Assembly (NCBI GenBank): GCA_045642705.1
Contig: JAZUJK010000009.1
Span: forward strand, 1 to 64,000
From: UBA1227 sp045642705
GTDB taxonomy: Bacteria > Bacillota > Clostridia > Oscillospirales > Acutalibacteraceae
Direction of reading: 5' to 3'
DNA: 64,000 bases
Shown: piece by piece, positions 42,850 through 50,400 of the stretch
How positions within the stretch are numbered: the first letter of the stretch is position 1
Layout: every line of letters begins with the position of its first letter
Position numbers and translations under genes: made by a program
Notes under the pieces: model-generated
Databases searched by the model: none
Seen by the model: only the letters and a program-made list of their open reading frames with translations
What the model was told of the DNA's origin: nothing

Positions 42850-44576
42850 TCAGCCATACCTCCTTTTGTCTCGCCGTAGCAAATTACTGCTTCAGCGGAA
42901 GCTTTTCTAACATCAGATATTGCCATATTTCTCTGCTCGGCAATAATCTTAGTTACAAGTGGTGAACAGAATCCACCTTGACAACGTCCCATACCAGGAC
43001 GAATACGTTTCTTAATTGCATCAACAGTTGGTGGGCAAAGTGGACGATTAAGTGCGTCTATAATCTCGCCCTTAGAAATTTCCTCACAACGGCATACGAT
43101 CTCGCCATAATCAGGATTCTTGGCAATATAAGCTGCACGCTTTGCAGGGCTCATTTCCTTGAGCACTGGAACCGCATGGCGTTCTGGATGCCAACGCTTC
43201 TTCTTTTCAACTGGTGCTTCTTCACTCAGTCTATCAACTACCATTTTCTCAATATCGAGAGCAAAGGCAGGAGCCGCTGTGATACCCGGTGACTGAATAC
43301 CGCCACAGTGAAGCATATTGTTGCAGCGTCTACCCCATTCAATTACGAAGTCCTCTTCAAATGTTGGAGCGCGAACACCTGTGAAGTATGTGATAATATC
43401 ACGTTCATTTGCAACTGGGATTGTACCCTTTTGCTTAGTATATACTGTCTTGATGCTCTCTGGATGAGTTGCCTTATCCTCCTTGGAGTAGCACTCAACT
43501 GCATCAGGACCTGCAAGTATATTATTATGTACTGTACGCATGAGTCCGCCGCCCTTGGTGTGACTCTTAGTCTGCTTCTTGAGATTTATATGCTGTACAG
43601 ATGCAATTGTATCGATAATTCCAGCGGATTTCTTATCCTGGATGGAATTAGTACCACGGCGTGGATGAATTGAATAGAAACGGTCATGTGCCATCTCTGC
43701 AATATCATCTGCAAATACACCAGCGGCATTTACAACAATCTTAGGATAGATAGTGCCTCGGTTAGTCTTGACAGCAACAATATTGCCATCCTCTACAGTC
43801 ATACCGAGTACTGCTGTATTGAGATATGCCTCTGCACCATTCTCGACTGCATTTTCAGCATAGGCAATTGTAAGTCCATAAGGACATACAACTCCTGCCG
43901 AATCGTTATATACACCAAAGAGTATCTTGTCATTAACCTTTGGTACATGCTTTCTAATAAAGTCTCTGCCAACGAAATGTGTATCTGTTACACCATCGTG
44001 GTGCTTTCTCCACAGGCAGAGGAAGAATACAGGAAGGAATAACCACCATTGAGTAAAGAGTGCATATTGTCCCTCGCGGCGGAATGGAACTTCCAGTTCC
44101 TCGCAGAGTTTATCATACATGTGGTTTCCAAGCAGAACGTACTTCTGCTTGAGGCTACCCTTGGACAGGTCAAAACCTACATGTACCTCTCCGTCGTTTG
44201 CGCCAGATGCCTGCATTGCAAAGTCTGATTCCTTCTCAACAAGCATTACACTGAGATCCCATTTACTAAGTTCTCTTGTGATGGCGCAACCGGAAATTCC
44301 GCCGCCTATTACGAGAACATCAGGAGTCTTGCCATCCAGTGCATTGTCTGTAAGGGATGGTACTCGCATAGCCTCTGGCTCTGCACCGGTGAACTTGATA
44401 TCATTGACAACGTGGATATTGCTATTCTTAGTTGCTGCTGTTGCACATGCATCAAAGACATCTTCCCACTTGTCAAGTTCACCTGTTACTCGGATGATAT
44501 CATCCTCGAGAGTTACCTTAACTTTATCCCCATATTTCTGGGATAATTTCTTTTGAATTTTCGCTAAATTTGCCAT
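42846..44576 (-). CDS. GlpA-like FAD glycerol-3-phosphate dehydrogenase with C-terminal BFD domain
   Basis: A 576-residue protein. Residues 1-85 are an extra alpha/beta domain (VKVTLEDDIIRVTGELDKWEDV) reminiscent of BON/heavy-metal-type modules. From residue 86, PDVLVIGGGISGCAITREL starts the FAD domain, with an unusual aromatic-rich stretch (TQWWLFLPVFFLCLWRKHH, about residue 173). The C-terminus carries a [2Fe-2S] BFD-like domain: CRCEEISKGEI and GMGRCQGGFC. It would oxidise glycerol-3-phosphate to DHAP. An AGAGGTG site precedes the ATG; the promoter carries a palindromic operator. Confidence 0.85.
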   Translation of the reverse strand: MANLAKIQKKLSQKYGDKVKVTLEDDIIRVTGELDKWEDVFDACATAATKNSNIHVVNDIKFTGAEPEAMRVPSLTDNALDGKTPDVLVIGGGISGCAITRELSKWDLSVMLVEKESDFAMQASGANDGEVHVGFDLSKGSLKQKYVLLGNHMYDKLCEELEVPFRREGQYALFTQWWLFLPVFFLCLWRKHHDGVTDTHFVGRDFIRKHVPKVNDKILFGVYNDSAGVVCPYGLTIAYAENAVENGAEAYLNTAVLGMTVEDGNIVAVKTNRGTIYPKIVVNAAGVFADDIAEMAHDRFYSIHPRRGTNSIQDKKSAGIIDTIASVQHINLKKQTKSHTKGGGLMRTVHNNILAGPDAVECYSKEDKATHPESIKTVYTKQKGTIPVANERDIITYFTGVRAPTFEEDFVIEWGRRCNNMLHCGGIQSPGITAAPAFALDIEKMVVDRLSEEAPVEKKKRWHPERHAVPVLKEMSPAKRAAYIAKNPDYGEIVCRCEEISKGEIIDALNRPLCPPTVDAIKKRIRPGMGRCQGGFCSPLVTKIIAEQRNMAISDVRKASAEAVICYGETKGGMAE

Positions 44577-44599
44577 GTCAGCGACACCTCTTTTGGGTT

Positions 44600-44619
44600 A
44601 GTCGGTCAAACGACCGACT
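44600..44619 (-). promoter_or_regulatory. Operator palindrome at the start of the glp-like transcript
   Basis: AGTCGGTCAAACGACCGACT is a 20-base inverted repeat (eight-base arms, four-base spacer) placed just downstream of the -10 box of the glp-like operon and 100 bases from the divergent TetR gene. It is the best candidate operator for that regulator. Confidence 0.7.
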
Positions 44620-44627
44620 TTGACTAT

Positions 44628-44656
44628 ATTATATTACATTTATATATAAAAGTCAA
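44628..44656 (-). promoter_or_regulatory. Strong promoter for the glp-like operon
   Basis: Minus strand: TTGACT (44656-44651), 17 bases, TATAAT (44633-44628). The operator palindrome starts nine bases downstream, covering the expected transcription start. Confidence 0.8.
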
Positions 44657-44657
44657 C

Positions 44658-44686
44658 TGGACGGACCTCACAAAAAATGCTACAAT
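44658..44686 (+). promoter_or_regulatory. Promoter for the TetR gene
   Basis: TGGACG (44658-44663), 17 bases, TACAAT (44681-44686) preceded by TG, an extended -10. The start codon is 33 bases downstream. Confidence 0.5.
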
Positions 44687-44718
44687 GAGACATACAAAAT
44701 GACAATTGGAGGTCCAAA

Positions 44719-45282
44719 ATGGCTGCTCCACGTAAGGAAAATGTAAAAGATATCATAATGGATGCAACTGAGCATCTACTGGAGACTCACTCCCTCGGAG
44801 ACCTATCCCTCGCCTCTATCGCAAGCGAGGCTGGCATATCCAAGGGCACTCTCTATTACCACTATAAAACCAAGGAGGATATCCTCCTCGATATAACAGA
44901 CCGCTATCTTGAAGTTCAATGGAACAACTGGATCACATGGGTTGAGGATAAGGAAAAGGATACCTCTCTCCACCGTCTTATCAAGTATGCAATCGAAGGA
45001 AACTTAAAGGTCACCGGTCCCCGCCTCCACCTTCTCTATAACGCATGTGTTGGCAATGAGTATGTTAGGGAATCTCTCATCAAACGTTATGAGAAATTCC
45101 AGCGTGACTTTGCCCACCGCATAGCAGAGCGTGCGGGCGACGAAAATGCGGAATACCTCGCGTGGACCGCACTTCTCATCTCAGATGGGCTTATCGTTCA
45201 AAAAGCCCTAGATAACCCAGATATCGATGTAGATGAATATATCAAGCAAACTGATGAATTCATCAAGAAACTAAGCATATAA
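44719..45282 (+). CDS. TetR/AcrR family regulator
   Basis: A 187-residue repressor. Residues 10-58 form the TetR helix-turn-helix (SLASIASEAGISKGTLYYHYKTKEDIL); the C-terminal half is the ligand-binding helical domain, whose ligand is not evident. Start from GGAGG. It is divergent from the GlpA-like operon, whose promoter holds a 20-base palindrome, so it very likely represses that operon. It ends before a strong hairpin. Confidence 0.92.
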   Translation: MAAPRKENVKDIIMDATEHLLETHSLGDLSLASIASEAGISKGTLYYHYKTKEDILLDITDRYLEVQWNNWITWVEDKEKDTSLHRLIKYAIEGNLKVTGPRLHLLYNACVGNEYVRESLIKRYEKFQRDFAHRIAERAGDENAEYLAWTALLISDGLIVQKALDNPDIDVDEYIKQTDEFIKKLSI

Positions 45283-45300
45283 AACAATATATAAAAAACT

Positions 45301-45327
45301 AAGGCCTCAGGAAAAACCTGAGGCCTT
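45301..45327. terminator. Bidirectional terminator
   Basis: AAGGCCTCAGG, five A, CCTGAGGCCTT, between the convergent TetR gene and the surface-protein operon. The plus strand exits into AAACTTTTT, the minus strand into AGTTTTTTAT. Confidence 0.88.
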
Positions 45328-45339
45328 AAACTTTTTCAA

Positions 45340-47409
45340 TTAGTCAGCTGACTGCTCAAATGGAACACTACCGAATTCCTTACCTGCTTCATATGGAAGA
45401 ACGAATGGAGCTTCCTCAAGGGCTGCTGCAAGTTCCTCTTCTGGAGTTGGTGCTGGAGCGATAGGCTCAACTGGAGCGATTGGCTCAACTGGAGCAATTG
45501 GCTCGATTGGAGCGATTGGCTCGATTGGAGCAATTGGCTCTACTGGAGCAATTGGCTCAACTGGAGCGATTGGCTCTACTGGAGCGATTGGCTCTACTGG
45601 AGCAATTGGCTCTACTGGAGCATCTGCTACTGCAGCTGCAGCAATTGGTGTACCTGCTGCTGCCATAACTGCTGCCATTGAAGCTGCGAAATCAGACATT
45701 GGAGCTGCTGGCGCTACTGGCTCAACTGGAGCAATTGGCTCGATTGGAGCGATTGGCTCTACTGGAGCTGCTGGAGCTGGCATTCCATTCTCTGCTGCAA
45801 ATGCTGCTGCAAATGCTGCTTCCTCTGGTGACAATTCAGCCTGTGGAGCTGCAAATGCTGGCTCAGCTGGAGCTACTGGCTCAACTGGAGCTGCTGCCAT
45901 AGGAGTTACAGGCTCAACTGGTGTTGCCATCTCTACTGGCGCTTCGAATGCAGGAGCTGCTGCCATCTCTGGCTCTGCTGCTATTGCAGGAGCAGGCTCT
46001 GCTGCAAATGGCTCTGCGAATGCTGCAGCAGATACTGGAGCAGCATCTTCGATACCCTCAGCGCCTTCTACTTCGTAACCTGATGGTGCGAAATTATAGC
46101 CTGATGTGAATGGAGATACGATATCCTCATCGCCTTCGATTGGTGGAGGTGGTGTATATCCGTTATCATCATCACCGCGACGCTTCTTAATGATAGCGAT
46201 AATTATAATTGCAAGAATTGCAAGAACAAGTAAAATACCGAGACCGATGAGAGCGAAGAGAAGGAACTTAGACATTCCAGAATCGTCCTCTTCTGGCTCA
46301 TAATTTACTGTGAATGAATATGTGAGCTGATTACCCTGTTCATTAGAAACAATTACCTGTACTACTGAACCATTTGTAACCTTCTCTGCACCGATTACCT
46401 GTACAGTGTCATCACCATAAGCTGTTGCATCAACAACAAGTGAATTTGTGTACTTAGGTACTGTGAGAGTGTAATCATATACGCCTTCCTGGAGTACAGG
46501 AGTGATATCCTCAGCGCCATTCATGATCTTGAGGAACTCAAGTCCGAGGCCCTGCTCATCAGGATCTACAGAAGCACCTGGTGTCTGAGTCTTGACTGTG
46601 TACATCTTAACTGTACCATCTGTGCCCTTAACTGTGATCTTGATTGTATCGCCTGGCTTCCAGTTCTCTGTTCCTCTAATTGTTACTGTTGCGCCATCAT
46701 CTGCTGGTACAGCAACGATTGGGAATGATGTAGCATCCTCAGGAACTGTTGCGATATATGTTGTTGCATTAGGATTAAATGCCTTATTGAACTGATAGTC
46801 ACCAGCTGACAAGCTCTTAAGGTTAGCAGCTGTTGAAGCCTTAGTAGTTGATGGCTTTGTAACTGGCTTAGTTACTACTGGCTTAGTTACTACTGGCTTA
46901 GTTGTAGAAGCCTTAGTTGTAGAAGTTGTTGGCTTTGTTGTTGGCTTAGTAGTTGGCTTAGTAGTTGGCTTAGTAGTCGGCTTAGTTGTTGGCTTTGTAG
47001 TCGGCTTTGTTGTAGGCTTAGTTGTTGGCTTTGTTGTCTCTTCTGTTACAGTTACTGTCAAAGTCTTAGTACCTGTAATTTCTTCACCAGTAGTTGAATC
47101 TGAAATAGCATAGAGCTCTACGCTAATTTTAGCAGTACCTTTTTTAACGCCCTTAACTGTGATGCTTACGCTATTTTTTTCAACCCATTCCTTACTTGAA
47201 GAAACAGTAGCGACACTGGTATCAGATGATGTGATATTAACTCTACCAGTAGCATTGTTTGCTACTATATTAAATGTTCCAGAGCTACCTTCAGTGATAG
47301 ACATGCTGGATTTAGATAATGTAACACTTCCGAGCGCGAATGCGTTCAAAGGGAGAACGCATACGAGAAGGAGTAGTGCAAGAAATACGGCTACAATTTT
47401 TTTCTTCAT
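45340..47409 (-). CDS. Membrane-anchored surface protein with cadherin-like domains and a repeat-rich cytoplasmic tail
   Basis: A 689-residue protein. In order: signal peptide (1-25), a bacterial Ig-like domain (27-122), a Lys-Pro-Thr-Thr linker (124-163), two cadherin-like beta-sandwich domains (about 196-276 and 288-370), one membrane helix (381-408), a basic stop-transfer KKRRGDDD, and a 280-residue tail built of Ala/Pro/Glu, with tandem EPIAP(V/I) hexapeptides. Ig and cadherin-like domains lie outside, the tail inside. It follows the dockerin protein gene by 15 bases and should share its transcript. No LPXTG or S-layer domain. Confidence 0.82.
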   Translation of the reverse strand: MKKKIVAVFLALLLLVCVLPLNAFALGSVTLSKSSMSITEGSSGTFNIVANNATGRVNITSSDTSVATVSSSKEWVEKNSVSITVKGVKKGTAKISVELYAISDSTTGEEITGTKTLTVTVTEETTKPTTKPTTKPTTKPTTKPTTKPTTKPTTKPTTKPTTSTTKASTTKPVVTKPVVTKPVTKPSTTKASTAANLKSLSAGDYQFNKAFNPNATTYIATVPEDATSFPIVAVPADDGATVTIRGTENWKPGDTIKITVKGTDGTVKMYTVKTQTPGASVDPDEQGLGLEFLKIMNGAEDITPVLQEGVYDYTLTVPKYTNSLVVDATAYGDDTVQVIGAEKVTNGSVVQVIVSNEQGNQLTYSFTVNYEPEEDDSGMSKFLLFALIGLGILLVLAILAIIIIAIIKKRRGDDDNGYTPPPPIEGDEDIVSPFTSGYNFAPSGYEVEGAEGIEDAAPVSAAAFAEPFAAEPAPAIAAEPEMAAAPAFEAPVEMATPVEPVTPMAAAPVEPVAPAEPAFAAPQAELSPEEAAFAAAFAAENGMPAPAAPVEPIAPIEPIAPVEPVAPAAPMSDFAASMAAVMAAAGTPIAAAAVADAPVEPIAPVEPIAPVEPIAPVEPIAPVEPIAPIEPIAPIEPIAPVEPIAPVEPIAPAPTPEEELAAALEEAPFVLPYEAGKEFGSVPFEQSAD
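45445..45628. repeat. 18-base tandem repeats coding EPIAP(V/I) units
   Basis: About ten copies of an 18-base unit (plus-strand form GGCTCAACTGGAGCGATT and variants) encode six-residue repeats in the tail of the surface protein. A second short block lies at 45711-45772. Confidence 0.8.
46921..47040. repeat. 12-base tandem repeats coding KPTT linker
   Basis: About ten copies of a 12-base unit encode the Thr-Thr-Lys-Pro linker between the Ig-like and cadherin-like domains, a likely flexible and O-glycosylated segment. Confidence 0.8.
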
Positions 47410-47424
47410 TATTTATTCCCCCTT

Positions 47425-50400
47425 TTAGTTGTCCATAATTCTATTCTTAATTGCAACGTAGTCACTGGTCCAAACTCTACTGTCGCCATCATAGTTTGCT
47501 GCTATGGTCTTAAGAGGATCAGTAATTAGAGTTTCTTCCATTATGTGATTCTTAATAGCAACATAGTCTCCAGTCCAAACTCTTCCGTCACCATCGACAT
47601 CACCCATTACAAGTACAGTAACTTCATCCTTAACGTTCTTATCATCGTCATAGAGTCTGATGATACATCCTGTACCAACCTTCTCTGTTGACTTGAGTTC
47701 TGTTGTACCGTCTGCCTTGAAGAACTTAATCTTGCTTGCATCATTGATAAGTTCGTCATTCTTGAAGTTAGTTGACTTGATACCTGTAATGTCATCAAGG
47801 TTAACTACGAGACAATCCATATCGATGCCATCAAGCTTTTCTCTTTCCATTCCAGAATCTGATGCAGCAGCAATCTTGCTGTTGTCATAGATTGTGAATG
47901 TAACTGTTGTCTTGATCCATGTCTCTTCATCTATTGGCTTGTTCTGTCCATCAGGAAGGAATACGATTTCGAATTCCTTCTCGCCTGCTGTGTCGAGATC
48001 AATGTCATCGAGATTTATGATTTCATAAGAATCAGTTGCTGTTGTCTTGCTATTAGATGTTGATTTAACTGTAAGTTCATCAAGAATCTCTTCCATTGTG
48101 ACACCGAGGTCAAACTTCTTAGTCTTGAGTGAAGCAGAAATCTTATCTACTGGATGAACTGTTACTGTATAGCTACCGATGTCAGCATCCTTATATGTAC
48201 GGCTGCCAGCATAAGTGATATAGATGTTGTAATCCATATCTTCATATACAGCTTCGCTTGATTTATATTCGGAAGAATCAACCTGATATGTGAAGCCGCC
48301 TGCTGCTTGTGCATACTTAACTTCACGTGTCTCTGGATTTTCCTCTTCATCAACTGCATCATATATAGCAGTTACTGTGATATATCTATATGTTGCTGAG
48401 AAATTCTCACCAAGTGCGAAATCAGTCTTAATCTTGTCAGTATCAACTACTGCCTTGATTGAAATAGGAGCTACAGTCTTAACTGCTTCTTCTGCATCCT
48501 TAGTATCTGTTTCCTGATCAGCGATCATTGCTGATACAGAATAGATATATTCCTTATCTGGAACTGCATTTTCGTCATCGTATGTGAGTGTGCCATCCTT
48601 TATTGTTGCGATTCTATTAAATACTGGGTCGCCTTCCTCAGGAACTTCTGCACTTCTTACGATGTAACTTACTGCGCCATCAACTTCGTCCCAAGTGATG
48701 GTATTGATACCTGTGTCACCAGCAGTAGCTGTTACTGTCTTAGGTGGCTCGTTAGGTACTATTCTAACCTTAACATCCTTGGTGAGCTTAGTTGCTGCAT
48801 TATTGATATCCTTAGTGTTGTCCTCAACCTTAACTGTGATCTCAGCCGGTGTAGAACTATCATAGCCTGTGAGGATAACCGTATCGATATTATCAATTGT
48901 GAGACGCTTGGTTGAATTGAATGATGGATATGTATCATTCTTAGCATATACATACTTCTCAACTACTGAGAGAGTACCTGCGAACTTTTCAAGTGTATAG
49001 TCAACAGGATATGCCTTATAAGTAGCAGTTGCTGTCAAATCTGTTGGTGGAACAATCTGAACCTTAATAATAGCATTCTCTGGTGTTTCATCACTTGTCA
49101 TTACTGTTTCAGCCTTACCGCTTGCACCACAATATGTAACTGTTCCAGTATATTCACCTGGTACATTAACATCGAGTGTCTTATCGAAGTTCAAGCTAAA
49201 TGTCTTAGCTGATGTGCTGTCCTCAGAATACTTGAGAGTCTCAGATGTCTCATTCTTATATGTTGCTGTAACCTTGATCTGGCTGCTGAACTTAGATGCA
49301 GAAATTGGTGTACCAAGCATAGATCTAAAGTTATTAATATCTGTAGCAACAACGCTTACTGGATATGAAGGTGTAGCATTAACTGTTGCATAATCGTATG
49401 CAGGCTCGCCTGCTACTACAACATAAACTCTGTAAGTATATTCTGTTCCTGCTACTGAGTTTCTATCTGTATACTTGAGAGCATCAGAAGAAGCAAGTAC
49501 ATCCTCTTCCTTCTCTTCGTTGAGACGTACAACTCTATACTTAACATCATTTGCTGCTGATGCCCAGTCAAGTACTACTTCCTGGCACTTAACGCCCGAC
49601 TCATCACAATCGTCTGATACGTGAGATGCAAGATCAGTTACCTTAATATCATTAGGAACTACAGTTACTTCAACTGGTTCTGATTCAACATTAACTGTTG
49701 TACCGTCAAGTTTTTCATAAGAGTACTTAACTACAATTGAAGCCTTGCCTACTTCTGCAAATACATCAGATGTTGCTTCACCCTGAGTAACCTCAGCTGT
49801 GTAATTAAACTTATCAAGAGACATTGTTGTCGTCTTGGCAGCTGAATTACCATATGTACCCTTAACTGTCAAAGTGTTCTTATCGAGAATATCAAGTGGA
49901 TTCTGTCCAACCATATATGTCTCGTATTTAGGAGTTACATTAATCTTATCAATATCGAATACTTCGAATTTTGCGATATAGATATCAGCGCCTTCTCTAT
50001 CAGCGTCAGTATTCTTAGCTGCAAGCCAATCTTCACCATACTTTAGCTGGACATAATATGTGCCAGCCTTTTCAAATGTAGCGCCTGTAAACTTATACTG
50101 TGCTTCACATGAAGGGTCTGTATAAACAGCAAGTGTATAACCGTTCTTCGCTGTTCCCTCTACATAAGAGAGTTCTGTATCATTATCTGTATTCTTAACA
50201 ACGAATGTCTTAGCAATCTTATCTGCTGCGAACTGATCGCCTACAACATACTCATCCTTGAACTTGTCTGTCTTATCAACTGTGATATCTTCAAGTTCAA
50301 TCTTGAGCCAACGGAAATATTTAACTGCGTAAGCATTTCCATCTGTATCAGCTACATCAATTGTAACGAGCTGATAGTTATCATATGACTCATCAGTTGG

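Noticed and set aside
44658..44715. Inverted repeat GGACCTC...GAGGTCC around the TetR start as an RNA switch
   Set aside because: The predicted TetR transcript starts after the first arm, so it would not be in the RNA.
45445..45628. Regular repeat array that at first resembles a CRISPR
   Set aside because: The units are 18 bases with no unique spacers and encode hexapeptide repeats in frame, so it is a coding tandem repeat.
45480..46109. Plus-strand Leu/Gln-rich frames
   Set aside because: Antisense shadows of the EPIAP and Ala/Pro-rich repeats in the surface protein.
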